The notes under the pieces were generated by a model, which ran no database searches, was not told where the DNA came from, and saw only the letters and a list, made by a program, of their open reading frames with translations. A program made the translations under genes and the position numbers. From contig DAOTZV010000089.1 of the NCBI GenBank assembly GCA_034434235.1, positions 1 to 62,316 on the forward strand: a stretch of 62,316 nt of DNA. Direction: 5' to 3'. This document shows, one piece after another, positions 25,257 through 33,739 of this stretch; within the stretch, counting starts at the first letter, position 1; each line of letters starts with the position of its first letter. Source of the stretch: CAKZKT01 sp034434235 (lineage in GTDB: Bacteria > Chloroflexota > Anaerolineae > CG2-30-64-16).

Positions 25257-26330
25257 ATGGCGACACAAGGTCTCTGGTCGCAGGGTGAAATGATCCCGGT
25301 CACGCCGGCCGGGAGCAGCGAACCGGCCATGACGATGGTCGGCGAGACCTTACATCTCGTCTGGAAGACCGATCAGATGCTCTATCATGCCCGGTATTTT
25401 GCGGGCGCCTGGAGCGAACCGATGCCGGTGGCCTATGGGGCCCAGCCGGCACTGGCCGCGGGCCCCGATGGCCGGCTTCATTGCCTGTTCACGCATCGCT
25501 TCATGCGCAACGACGAGATCTACGAGGTCTTCTGGGACGGCGAACGCTGGAGTTTGCCGGTGAATGCTTCGCTGACGTACGGCGCTTCGACCCGGCCCGA
25601 CGTGGCCATCGGCGCGGACGGCGTCCTCCACGCGACGTGGGCCGATACGACGCCCGGCTACAGCACGATCTATTACGGCACGCGCAGTTCGACGTTTTGG
25701 GCCAACCGGCCCGTGCCCGGCGCGCGCGGCATCATGCCGGCCATTGCCGTGGCATCCGATGGCACCGTCTTCATCGCCTGGTCCGATCGCCGGGCCGATA
25801 CCGGCGTTTACGATGTGTTCTGTACCATCTATCGAGATCATGTCTGGTCGCCGCCGGAATCGGTCTCGGATAGTCCTGCGAACAATTCGCTTGGGCCGCG
25901 GCTGGCCGTGGACGGACGCGATCAATGCCACATCGTATGGCAGGAGGAGGAAGGGGGCACCAACCGCATCTGCCATGCCGATCGCCGACCGAACGGCTGG
26001 TCCAACCCGACGACGATCTCGCAGCCCGGCGCTGATGGCCGGCTGGTGCAGCTGACGGCGAACCGGGCCGGCTATGTCCATGCGGTGTGGTGGGATGGAG
26101 AGTCATTGGTCCACCGCGCGAAGCCGATTGCGTTCGATGCGGCCTGGCGCGAGATCGAACGGATCGGTGAATGCGCGGATGCGACGGCCCTGGTTGCTGC
26201 CGTGAGCCCGGCGCGGCAGCTCCATGTCGTTTGGAATGCTCCGGATGAGAGCGGCGCCTATCACCTGTGCCACGCCGTCCGTGCCCCCTACCCTCGCTTT
26301 ACGATGTTCATGCCGATCATCACCCGGTAA
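25257..26330 (+). CDS. Beta-propeller-like repeat protein, function unknown
   Basis: The 357 aa protein is made of about six repeats of some 50 residues with the pattern P-A-hydrophobic-A-V-x-x-DG-x-x-hydrophobic-x-x-x-W (LHLVWK, LHATWAD, VFIAWSD, CHIVWQ, VHAVWW, LHVVWN). This fits a sialidase/BNR-type propeller, though no Asp-box is clear and no catalytic set can be named. No signal peptide is visible from the start at 25257, which has AGAAGGAG upstream. The protein ends in FTMFMPIITR; Chloroflexota exported proteins often end in a comparable hydrophobic-Pro-hydrophobic-Arg tail, so sorting to the surface is possible but unproven. Confidence 0.7.
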   Translation: MATQGLWSQGEMIPVTPAGSSEPAMTMVGETLHLVWKTDQMLYHARYFAGAWSEPMPVAYGAQPALAAGPDGRLHCLFTHRFMRNDEIYEVFWDGERWSLPVNASLTYGASTRPDVAIGADGVLHATWADTTPGYSTIYYGTRSSTFWANRPVPGARGIMPAIAVASDGTVFIAWSDRRADTGVYDVFCTIYRDHVWSPPESVSDSPANNSLGPRLAVDGRDQCHIVWQEEEGGTNRICHADRRPNGWSNPTTISQPGADGRLVQLTANRAGYVHAVWWDGESLVHRAKPIAFDAAWREIERIGECADATALVAAVSPARQLHVVWNAPDESGAYHLCHAVRAPYPRFTMFMPIITR

Positions 26331-26399
26331 GCGCAACGGCCCCACGACGCTTGACTTTGCCGGCGAACGCCGCACGGGGTCGCCCCGGTCAATCGCATA

Positions 26400-26456
26400 G
26401 TGGGGGTTGTGGTTTGGGTTTTGGTGTTTTTGGGGGTTTTTGTAGCGTAATGACTA
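26400..26456. other. G/T-only tract plus shared 17-mer
   Basis: From 26400 to 26443 the plus strand contains only G and T, with runs GGGGG, GGG, GG and GGGGG that could form a G-quadruplex. TTGTAGCGTAATGACTA at 26440-26456 is the complement of the 17-mer at 9405-9421, with one mismatch. The remaining 26457-26521 is AT-rich with no gene. The gap 26331-26585 lies between convergent genes. Confidence 0.6.
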
Positions 26457-26508
26457 TGCGAATAATTTATATAGAAAAAGCTTCTATAATTACCAAGTAG
26501 TCAGAAAA

Positions 26509-26548
26509 ATATCAACAAAAAGGCGCATCGGACACCGTCCGATGCGCC
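26509..26548 (-). terminator. Rho-independent terminator of DUF362 operon
   Basis: Perfect 12-base arms (GGCGCATCGGAC at 26522-26533 and its complement at 26537-26548) with a three-base loop are followed on the minus strand by TTTTTGTTGATAT. It lies 37 bases after the stop at 26586. Confidence 0.85.
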
Positions 26549-26585
26549 GGGCATAAATCGGTAACAGGGCGCCATGGCCCGCGGG

Positions 26586-27812
26586 TTACGACGTCCGACG
26601 TCGCCCGCCCAACAGATAGAGGCCGGCCGCCAGCAGCGCCGTCAAGCCGACCGCTGCCGCGCCGGCCGCGATCGCCGTGGTGCGCGGCTCGACTCCGGGC
26701 ATGACCACCCGCCCGTCGCCGTATTGTTGAAACAGCCGCCCCCACTTGGTCTCCAGGGCCGCCCGCACCCGCGGCCGGCCCACGAACGGATACCAGTACA
26801 CGTTGTGGTAGAAGTTGGACGCGAAGTAGCTCCAGGGCACAAGCGGCGACCGCAATAGCAGGTTCTCGAACGGCTTGAGCGCGCCGTGATAGATCAGCTT
26901 CTGCCCCCGGCTGGCGAACGTGTCCTCCTGCACGAAGCCCCAGTCCTCGGCCGAGATGTCGTAGCCGACCACCTCGATCTCCTTCGGATCGCCGATCCCC
27001 AGGCCCAACTCATGCGCCAGCCGGATGAACTTGAGATCCATCGGATTGAAGCCCTGGAGCTTCGCAGAGATGGCGTCAATCGCCACCTGATCGGCCGAAG
27101 CCAGGATGATGTCCTTCTCGTGCCAGCGCATGGCGCGCGGGCCGGGGCCATCGCCCGCAAAGGTGCCGTCCATCACCGCAAACAGGCCGCTGTGGATCTC
27201 CTGCTGGATGGCCAGCAGGTCCACCACCGTCTCGTGGATGACGCCGTGCGTCCAGTGTCGCTTTTCGTTCAACAGGCCGCCGAACGCATTCTTCATCGCG
27301 CCGGTGATGGTCGTGAAGACGTGCGTCTTGACCGTCGGCAACTGGATGATGTTCTTGTCGAAGAAGTACTCCGGGATCAGGATCCCTTCCGGGAAGATCT
27401 TGTCCAGCACGAGCATCGGCGCCTTGGGCGTGTAACGCACCCAGCGCACCTCCGGCTCATAGAGATGGACGTTGCGCAGGCCATACGCATCCACGACGGC
27501 CTTGTGCTTGTTGTTCTTCTCTCCCACATACGCATCTACGACCACCGTCTTGTTGTGGGCGGCCGAAAGATCCGTGTAGCCGTCGGCCAGGAGCTTCTTG
27601 ATGACGCCCTCGATCTGCCACGGCGTGCTGGAGCATGCCGGGTACCAGGTTTGCCACGAGATGTTGATCTTCAGGATCGTCTCGTGGCCGAGAGGCAGGG
27701 CCTGGCGATAGTCCGCCAGGTCCATCAGCCGGCCGATGTCCTCGAGCACCGTCTCGGGGGTCGTCTTGAGGACGGCCACCTTGCCCTTGCCGGGGAAATT
27801 GCGTGGGATCAT
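26586..27812 (-). CDS. DUF362 domain protein with C-terminal anchor
   Basis: The 408 aa protein matches the DUF362 family along most of its length: NISWQTWYPACSSTPWQIEGVI, NKTVVVDAYVGEKNNKHK, FPEGILIPEYFFDKNIIQLPTVKTH, GAMKNAFGGLL, and VMDGTFAGDGPGPR near 215. DUF362 proteins have no settled function and some carry ferredoxin domains, but here no cysteine cluster is present. Residues about 380-402 form a hydrophobic helix followed by GGRRRTS, suggesting a tail anchor with most of the protein in the cytoplasm. It begins 22 bases after the EF-G gene and shares its transcript. Confidence 0.82.
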   Translation of the reverse strand: MIPRNFPGKGKVAVLKTTPETVLEDIGRLMDLADYRQALPLGHETILKINISWQTWYPACSSTPWQIEGVIKKLLADGYTDLSAAHNKTVVVDAYVGEKNNKHKAVVDAYGLRNVHLYEPEVRWVRYTPKAPMLVLDKIFPEGILIPEYFFDKNIIQLPTVKTHVFTTITGAMKNAFGGLLNEKRHWTHGVIHETVVDLLAIQQEIHSGLFAVMDGTFAGDGPGPRAMRWHEKDIILASADQVAIDAISAKLQGFNPMDLKFIRLAHELGLGIGDPKEIEVVGYDISAEDWGFVQEDTFASRGQKLIYHGALKPFENLLLRSPLVPWSYFASNFYHNVYWYPFVGRPRVRAALETKWGRLFQQYGDGRVVMPGVEPRTTAIAAGAAAVGLTALLAAGLYLLGGRRRTS

Positions 27813-27834
27813 GGCCTTTCTTCTTTCTGCCGGC

Positions 27835-29916
27835 CTACTCTTCTTCGGCCTCGACGCGCTCGCGCTTCGCGGCCGCGATGATCGGCTCGGCGATGTGCGG
27901 CGGCACCGGCTCGTAGTGCGACAGGGTCATGCTGTAGAACCCACGGCCCTGGGTCATCGAGCGCAGGTCAATGGAATAGCGCTGCATCTCGGCCAGCGGC
28001 ACCTGCGCGGTGATGATCCCCTTGCCCTTGACCTGTTCCATGCCCTGCACCCGGCCACGCCGCGTATTCAGGTCGCTCATGATGTCGCCCATGTACTCTT
28101 CGGGCACGGTGATCTTGACGTTCATCACCGGCTCCAACAAGACCGGCCCCGCCTGCATGAAGGTCTTCTTGAAGACCTCGCGGCCGGCGATCTGGAACGC
28201 GATGTCCTTCGAGTCCACCGGGTGCATCTTGCCGTCGTAGACCTCGCAGCGCACGTCCACCACCGGATAGCCCGCCAGCGGCCCTTGACTGAGCACCTGT
28301 TTGATGCCCTTTTCGATGGAAGGGAAGAAGCTGCTCGAGATGGCGCCGCCGAAGACGCGCGACGTGTCGAACTCGAACCCGGACCCGGGCGGCAGCGGCT
28401 TGATCTCCATGTGCACCTCGCCGAACTGCCCGGCGCCGCCGGTCTGTTTCTTGTGCCGATAGAAGTCGGCCGCGCTGCGGGTGATGGATTCGTGATACGG
28501 CACCTTCGGGATGCTGGTCGTCACGCTCAAGCCGAACTTGCTCTCCATGCGACGGATGGCCAGGTCAATGTGCACCTCGCCCATGCCCGAGAGGATCATC
28601 TCGCCGGTGCCCGCCTCGAAGCGCGTGACCAGGGTGGGGTCTTCCTCGGTGATGCGCTGGAAAGCCGGCCCCATCTTGGCCGAATCGGCCTTGGTCTTGG
28701 GCGACACGGCCACCGAGAAGAGCGGCTCGGGGTAGACCGGCCGCGGCAAGATGAGCGGCCGCCCCTTGTCGCACAACGTGTGGTTGGTTGCCGTCGCCGA
28801 CAGCTTGGCCACGCCGCCGATGTCGCCCGCGACCATGTACGGCACGGGCAACTGTTCCTTGCCGCGCGGGCTGAAGAGCTGGCTGATCCGCTCTTCCGAG
28901 CCGCTCGGCAGGCTCCACACCCGGCTGTCGCTGTTGAACGTGCCCGAGATCACGCGGAAATAGGACAGCTTGCCCACATAAGGATCGGCCACGGTCTTGA
29001 AGACGAAGACCGCCAGCGGCCCGGTCGGGTCGGCCGGCAGGGTCACCGCTTCGCCGTCCGGCTGTTGAGCCGTGTAGGCTGGCGCCTCGGCCGGGCTCGG
29101 CATGAACGCCACCAGCGCGTCGAGCAGGGCCCGCACGCCCACGTTGGTGAGCGCCGAGCCGCAGAACACCGGGATCACGTTGCCCGCGATCATGCCGGCC
29201 TTCAGGCCCGCCACGATCTCCTCGGGGCTCAGCTCTTCCCCTTCGAGATACTTCATGATCAGCTCGTCGTTGCCTTCGGCCGCCGCCTCCACCAGTTGCG
29301 TGCGCGCCTTCTCGACCGCGTCGGCCATGCCCGCCGGGACCTCGGCCGGCGTGGCGGCCTCGCCGAGATAGGCCTTCAGCGCGATGAGGTCCACGATGCC
29401 GCGGAACTCGCCGCCCTCGCCCACCGGCAACTGGGCCGGCACAATGATGCCGTTGAACGCGTTGCGCAGGCTGGCGAGCACGCGCTCGAAGTTGGCGTTC
29501 TCCCGATCCATCTTGTTGACAAAGACCGCCCGCGGAAGGGATCGTTCATCCAGGTATCCCCATCCCAGCTCGGTGCCGACCTCGACTCCGGCGACGGAGT
29601 CCACGATCACGAGCGCGGCATCCGCCACCGCGACGGCGCCCTTGACTTCGCCCACGAAATCTATGAAGCCGGGCGCGTCCAGCAGGTTGATCTTGCGGCC
29701 CTGCCATTCGCAAGGCACCACAGACGTGGCAACCGAGATCTTGCGTCGGATCGCCTCTTCGTCCCAATCCGATACCGTCGTGCCGTCTTCCACGCGGCCC
29801 CGCCGGCTGGTAGCGCCCGTATCGAAAAGCAGAGCTTCTGACAGGGTGGTCTTCCCCGAGCTGCTATGCCCGATCAGCGCCACATTTCTGATCTGTTCAG
29901 TCGTGTAATTGGTCAT
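27835..29916 (-). CDS. Elongation factor G-like protein (FusA2 type)
   Basis: The 693 aa translational GTPase has the full EF-G domain set. The G domain carries GHSSSGKTT (G1), a switch region RRGRVEDGTTVSDWDEEAIRRKIS, DAPGF (G3) and NKMD (G4); domains II-V follow, with domain IV containing FGEVHMEIKPL. The G1 motif and the switch region differ from canonical EF-G (AHIDAGKTT; RGITI) and agree with the EF-G2/FusA2 branch, whose role is unclear (some members lack translocase activity). The canonical fusA is presumably elsewhere. GAGGAGG precedes the ATG, and a strong promoter lies at 30012-30040. Confidence 0.9.
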   Translation of the reverse strand: MTNYTTEQIRNVALIGHSSSGKTTLSEALLFDTGATSRRGRVEDGTTVSDWDEEAIRRKISVATSVVPCEWQGRKINLLDAPGFIDFVGEVKGAVAVADAALVIVDSVAGVEVGTELGWGYLDERSLPRAVFVNKMDRENANFERVLASLRNAFNGIIVPAQLPVGEGGEFRGIVDLIALKAYLGEAATPAEVPAGMADAVEKARTQLVEAAAEGNDELIMKYLEGEELSPEEIVAGLKAGMIAGNVIPVFCGSALTNVGVRALLDALVAFMPSPAEAPAYTAQQPDGEAVTLPADPTGPLAVFVFKTVADPYVGKLSYFRVISGTFNSDSRVWSLPSGSEERISQLFSPRGKEQLPVPYMVAGDIGGVAKLSATATNHTLCDKGRPLILPRPVYPEPLFSVAVSPKTKADSAKMGPAFQRITEEDPTLVTRFEAGTGEMILSGMGEVHIDLAIRRMESKFGLSVTTSIPKVPYHESITRSAADFYRHKKQTGGAGQFGEVHMEIKPLPPGSGFEFDTSRVFGGAISSSFFPSIEKGIKQVLSQGPLAGYPVVDVRCEVYDGKMHPVDSKDIAFQIAGREVFKKTFMQAGPVLLEPVMNVKITVPEEYMGDIMSDLNTRRGRVQGMEQVKGKGIITAQVPLAEMQRYSIDLRSMTQGRGFYSMTLSHYEPVPPHIAEPIIAAAKRERVEAEEE

Positions 29917-29953
29917 GACCCCTCCTCGGCCAGTTTCCAGGTCGAATCAAGAA

Positions 29954-29985
29954 GACTTCCGAAGCCGGAGCGGACTTCGGAAGTC
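29954..29985. repeat. Inverted repeat in EF-G2 leader
   Basis: Perfect 11-base arms (GACTTCCGAAG at 29954-29964 and complement at 29975-29985) lie between the EF-G2 promoter and its start codon, so the hairpin would sit in the mRNA leader, about 38 bases before the ATG. Confidence 0.65.
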
Positions 29986-30011
29986 GGAACTTGCCTATCG
30001 TCAACCTGGAT

Positions 30012-30040
30012 ATTGTACGCAGAAACACCACTTCTGTCAA
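30012..30040 (-). promoter_or_regulatory. Strong sigma-70-type promoter of EF-G2
   Basis: TTGACA (complement of 30035-30040), exactly 17 bases and TACAAT (complement of 30012-30017) are seen on the minus strand, 96 bases upstream of the start codon. Confidence 0.8.
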
Positions 30041-30056
30041 AGACGGCAGATGGAAC

Positions 30057-30085
30057 TTGTCTGGCGGCCGCAGATCATCTATAAT
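30057..30085 (+). promoter_or_regulatory. Promoter of phosphatase-methyltransferase gene
   Basis: TTGTCT (30057-30062), 17 bases and TATAAT (30080-30085) lie 86 bases upstream of the ATG at 30171. It is divergent from the EF-G2 promoter. Confidence 0.75.
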
Positions 30086-30115
30086 CAGACAGTCCCTGGA
30101 GATCACAGTGCCCGC

Positions 30116-30149
30116 ACGTGCCTGGCACCTTCGGAGGTGCCAGGCACGT
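30116..30149. repeat. ACGTGCCTGGCACCT palindrome
   Basis: Perfect 15-base arms (30116-30130 and 30135-30149) enclose TCGG. It lies in the leader of the next gene. A diverged copy forms part of the coding start of the CLC gene at about 51896-51940. Confidence 0.8.
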
Positions 30150-30170
30150 TGATGACAAAGTCGAACAGGC

Positions 30171-31580
30171 ATGGACACGAGCGAACCGACAACGACGCAT
30201 TTGATCTTCGTCCGCCACGGACAATCCTTCTACAATCGGGATGGCGCCGGCGTTGCCGAGGATAGTGGCCTGACGGAACTGGGCTGGCAACAGGCCCATC
30301 TGGTAGCCGACTGGCTGGGACGCAACTTCACCGCCGACGCGCTGCTCTCCAGCAGTTTGCGTCGCGCCATCCAGACGGCCGACGTGATCGGCCAGCAGAT
30401 CGGACTGCAGCCGGAGATCTGGCCCGGTCTGGACGAGAGCCGCCTGCCCTACTGGACCGAGTTCCCGACCGCGGCCGACGCGCCGCTGGCGGGCTGGGAT
30501 CGCCCCTGGCAACCCGATGCGACCAACGCGCCCATGTACACCCGATTCCGACAGCAGCTACGGGAAACGATGGCCGCGCTCATGGAACGGTATCTGGGCC
30601 GCACGGTGATCCTCGTCGCACACGGCGGCACGATCGGCACGATCGTGCGCAGCCTGTTCGGCGGCCATCAGATGCCGATCTTCACCGAGAACGGCGGCGT
30701 CACCCATCTGGTGTGGCAGGAGGGGCGCTGGCGGTTGATCAGCCACAACGAGCGCGCGCATCTGGGCGACCCCAGCCTGCCGGCGCTCACGCCCTGGGCC
30801 GAGCCCGGGCCGATCAGGACGATCGTGGAGCAGTTCGGCCGGGCGGCCGCGGCCTATCCGCTGGAGCCCGAGCCGATCGTAGCCGCGCAGTTGCGCGATC
30901 TGGTGGCCATGGCCGGCGCCCGCCCCACCGACCATTTGCTGGACGTGGGCACGGGCGCGGGCGCGGTGGCGTTGGCGTTCGCCGCCCAGGTGGCACGCGT
31001 CACGGCGGTGGATATCGCGCCGGCCATGCTCGAACGCGCGGAGCTGGCGCGCGTCGAGCACGGCGCCGGCAACGTGGATATCCGCTGGGCCGATGCCGCC
31101 GCGCTGCCCTACGCGGCCGGGACGTTCGACCTCGTCACGGGCCGCGATCTGCTCTGCTATTTCGGCGAGCTGGGCCCCCTGTTCGAGGGCTTCCGGCGCG
31201 TGCTCCGGCCGGACGGCAAGCTGCTCCTGGACGAGGTGGTGGGCAGCGAAGACCCGGTGAAGCGCGCCACCCATCAGGCGCTGGAGATGCAACGCGATCC
31301 GGCCATCGCGCGGCTGCACTGCGAGTCGGAGATCAAACGGGCGTTGGAGCAGGCCGGTTTCCGCCTGGAGCAGGTCGAGCTCTACCAGGTTGCGCAGAAC
31401 GCGCAGACGTGGCTGGCCGCCTCGCCGCTCACCGCGGAAGAGCGCGGCCGTCTGCTGGAGATGCTGGGCGACAGCATCGAAGAGGACGCGGCCGGCCTGC
31501 ACATCCGCCGCGAGAAAAACGGTGACCTGACCTTTGCGGTGCGGCGTCTGCGCCTGCTGGCCCGGCCGATGAGCGGATGA
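30171..31580 (+). CDS. Histidine phosphatase-methyltransferase fusion
   Basis: Residues 8-215 of this 469 aa protein form a histidine-phosphatase (phosphoglycerate mutase-like) domain: FVRHGQS with the phospho-His at the start, SSLRRAIQTA, and the second catalytic His in VILVAHGGTIG. Residues 240-460 form a class I SAM-dependent methyltransferase: LLDVGTGAGAVALAFA (from about 257), VDIAPAML, RWADAAALPYAAGTFDLV and the LRPDGKLLLDEVV strand. Fusion of these two activities suggests consecutive steps on one small molecule, but the substrate is unknown. It has its own promoter and hairpin leader. Confidence 0.85.
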   Translation: MDTSEPTTTHLIFVRHGQSFYNRDGAGVAEDSGLTELGWQQAHLVADWLGRNFTADALLSSSLRRAIQTADVIGQQIGLQPEIWPGLDESRLPYWTEFPTAADAPLAGWDRPWQPDATNAPMYTRFRQQLRETMAALMERYLGRTVILVAHGGTIGTIVRSLFGGHQMPIFTENGGVTHLVWQEGRWRLISHNERAHLGDPSLPALTPWAEPGPIRTIVEQFGRAAAAYPLEPEPIVAAQLRDLVAMAGARPTDHLLDVGTGAGAVALAFAAQVARVTAVDIAPAMLERAELARVEHGAGNVDIRWADAAALPYAAGTFDLVTGRDLLCYFGELGPLFEGFRRVLRPDGKLLLDEVVGSEDPVKRATHQALEMQRDPAIARLHCESEIKRALEQAGFRLEQVELYQVAQNAQTWLAASPLTAEERGRLLEMLGDSIEEDAAGLHIRREKNGDLTFAVRRLRLLARPMSG

Positions 31581-31611
31581 GGTCGGCGCCGCGCACATCT
31601 ACAGGCCAGAT

Positions 31612-32592
31612 CTACGGCCCGGTGATCCCCAGCAGCGCGCCGAGCCATTCCAGCAGCCCTGCTGCATTGCTCGCCGGCGGGGTGGGCGTGGCCGTGGGCA
31701 GGCGCGGAAGAAGCGGTCGGGACGCGCCGACGGTCGACCGGCCGCGCGTGGCCGTAGGAGAGGGGGTCGGCGTCCAGACGGGACGGGCCGTCGGAGTGCC
31801 GGCCAGGATCAGCAGCCCGGCGCCCGGCCGGCCGATGGCGACTTCCGTCGGCGTGGGTGCCTGCGACGTCGGCACGGCGGCCACGCCGGTCTCGGCCGGC
31901 GCCCTGGGCGTCGGAGTCGTCACGACAGGGGTGAGCGGCGTGGGCCGCGGCGGCGTGGCAGGCGTCTCTGGCGTCGGCAGAACGGAGGATGCACCGCCGA
32001 TCGGAGCCAGCGCGACCGGCAACCGGGTGGGCCAGGGGGTCGGCTGCCACGGCGTGGGCGATATGCGCGGCGCAGGGGTGGGCGTGCTGAGCACCACTCG
32101 ATCGGGCGGCACGTAGAAGGGCGTAGGAGGCGCCGCCACGCCCGCCATGGCCGAAGAGCCATCCGTGGCAGGATCGGCTAACACCGTCACGCCGTCGAGC
32201 GGACGGTCCATGCCCCAGAGCTGGCCCAGCTCATAGCTCACGTCCACCACCCAGTTGCGGCCGACCAGCATGGGGATGTCTTCGCGTTGCGCGCAGTCTA
32301 TGACCAGGAATGGCCCCACCTTCTCGCCGCCAGGAGGTTGCAACCAGACCCGGCGGCCGATGTCGCCGGCGCGCAGAAGCGCCACCGTGCCCACGCATTC
32401 ATCGCAACGCAAGATCTGGCCGTGGCCGGCGCGCACGGCCAACACGTGTTCCATCATGCCCGGCGCGTAAAAGGTGGCCAGTCCCGTCTGGGGCAATGGC
32501 GTGCGTTCCCAATAGCCCGGATCGAGCGTGTCCGTCTGTGGCGGCGGAGCCACCCCGACGATCCACAAGACGGCAATCAATAGCCACTTCAT
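31612..32592 (-). CDS. Secreted protein with Pro/Thr-rich C-terminus
   Basis: The 326 aa protein has a signal peptide (MKWLLIAVLWIVGVAPPPQT). A compact domain at about 35-150 follows, with the order ATFYAPGMMEH, a CDEC pair, RRVWLQPPGG, FLVIDCAQ and NWVVDVSYELGQLW, which fits a double-psi beta-barrel (RlpA-like) fold. From about 160 it is a Pro/Thr/Ala-rich tail (PTPAPRISPTPWQPTPWPTR type) of low complexity, ending in a hydrophobic LLEWLGALLGITGP. Such tails are common in exported Chloroflexota proteins. A cell-wall role is possible from the barrel but unproven. Confidence 0.72.
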   Translation of the reverse strand: MKWLLIAVLWIVGVAPPPQTDTLDPGYWERTPLPQTGLATFYAPGMMEHVLAVRAGHGQILRCDECVGTVALLRAGDIGRRVWLQPPGGEKVGPFLVIDCAQREDIPMLVGRNWVVDVSYELGQLWGMDRPLDGVTVLADPATDGSSAMAGVAAPPTPFYVPPDRVVLSTPTPAPRISPTPWQPTPWPTRLPVALAPIGGASSVLPTPETPATPPRPTPLTPVVTTPTPRAPAETGVAAVPTSQAPTPTEVAIGRPGAGLLILAGTPTARPVWTPTPSPTATRGRSTVGASRPLLPRLPTATPTPPASNAAGLLEWLGALLGITGP

Positions 32593-32615
32593 GCGCGCTG
32601 AACACTCCTCGCGCT

Positions 32616-32674
32616 ATTATACACCGGCGGAAACAGCAGGCAATTTTGCGCCCCAAGCCACAACGTGGTAGGAT
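32616..32674. promoter_or_regulatory. Divergent promoter pair
   Basis: On the minus strand TTGCCT (complement of 32638-32643), 16 bases and TATAAT (complement of 32616-32621) face the secreted protein gene. On the plus strand TTGCGC (32646-32651), 17 bases and TAGGAT (32669-32674) face the UV endonuclease gene. Confidence 0.6.
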
Positions 32675-32697
32675 AGCATGATGGGATAGGATGAGAC

Positions 32698-33651
32698 ATG
32701 CGCCTCGGATTCGTCGTCAAGCCGCTCGGCCGCCCCGAGCTGAAGAGCCATGATAGCCGACGCTGGCAGAATAATCCCCACCTCAGCGTCAGTCTTGCGT
32801 ATCTGCGAGACGTATTCACCTACCTGGTCGAGGCCGGCATCACCATGTATCGCATCTCGTCGGAGCTGGCGCCCTATGCCACGCATCCCGACATGCCGCA
32901 ATTCCACCATCAGGTCGAGGAGTGTGCGGCCGAACTCGCGCAGCTGGGGGCCATGGCGCGCGCGGCCAGGTTGCGCCTCTCGTTTCATCCGGGGCAACAT
33001 GTCGTGTTGAACTCACCCGATCCCGACACGGCCCGCCTCAGCGCCAGCGATGTGATCGTCCAGGCGAGCATCCTCGACGGCATGGGACTGGGCCCGGAGG
33101 CGGTGGTGGTCACGCACCTGGGCGGCATCTACGGCGATCGCGCGGCCGCGCGCGAGCGGTTCGTGCGCGCCTTCGAAGCATTGCCCGAAGCCGCGCGGCG
33201 GCGCCTGGTGCTGGAGAACGACGATACGCGCTTCGACGTAAGCGACATCCTGTGGGTGCACGAACGCACCGGCCTCCGCCTGGTCTTCGATAACCTGCAC
33301 CATCGCCTGAACGACGATGGCCGCTCACCTCGCGACGCGCTGGCCGCATGCCTGGCCACCTGGCCCCCCGATGTGCGGCCCAAGATCCACTTCAGCAGTC
33401 CGCGCACTGAATGGCGCGTGGACGAAGGGGACGCCGCCAACCCGACGAGGATACAACGGAGTCGCTGGAACTATCACTCCGATTATGTCAATCCATTCGA
33501 GTTCATTGACTTCCTGCGCATGGCCGAAGGATTGCGCCCGTTCGATGTGATGCTCGAAGTGCGCGCCAAGGACCTGGCATTACTTCAGTTGCGCCAGGAC
33601 CTGGCGCGATTCGCGCCTGACCTGGATGAGAGGATGAAGCGTGAAGCGTGA
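32698..33651 (+). CDS. uvsE: UV DNA damage endonuclease UvdE
   Basis: This 317 aa TIM-barrel endonuclease nicks 5' of UV photoproducts and abasic sites, starting a repair route independent of UvrABC. Family features are MRLGFVVKPL at the N-terminus, ISSELAPYATHPDM, the metal-ligand HPGQHVVLNSPD, VVTHLGGIYGD, LENDDTRF, FDNLHHRLN, and the lysine/histidine segment KIHFSSPR. The length is as expected. It has its own promoter; the ribosome site is weak. Light exposure of the host, perhaps in a mat or surface water, would fit but is inference. Confidence 0.93.
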   Translation: MRLGFVVKPLGRPELKSHDSRRWQNNPHLSVSLAYLRDVFTYLVEAGITMYRISSELAPYATHPDMPQFHHQVEECAAELAQLGAMARAARLRLSFHPGQHVVLNSPDPDTARLSASDVIVQASILDGMGLGPEAVVVTHLGGIYGDRAAARERFVRAFEALPEAARRRLVLENDDTRFDVSDILWVHERTGLRLVFDNLHHRLNDDGRSPRDALAACLATWPPDVRPKIHFSSPRTEWRVDEGDAANPTRIQRSRWNYHSDYVNPFEFIDFLRMAEGLRPFDVMLEVRAKDLALLQLRQDLARFAPDLDERMKREA

Positions 33652-33712
33652 AACGTCAGACGCCAAGAAAAGCGATAACGTTTGACGTTTGACGCTTGAC
33701 GCTTCAGGTCTC
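33639..33712. repeat. Degenerate heptamer repeat with inverted arm
   Basis: AAGCGTG/AAGCGTG/AAACGTC/AGACGCC units (about 33639-33665, overlapping the last codons of the UV endonuclease) are followed by ACGTTTG/ACGTTTG/ACGCTTG/ACGCTTC units (about 33679-33707), roughly the complement. The transcript could form an imperfect long hairpin just before the oxidoreductase start. Confidence 0.75.
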
Positions 33713-33739
33713 AATTATTCTACCAAGGAGAACTACCTC

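Noticed and set aside
27736..29841. Plus-strand open frame of about 700 codons opposite the EF-G-like gene
   Set aside because: It is the antisense of conserved EF-G sequence; no family resemblance was seen.
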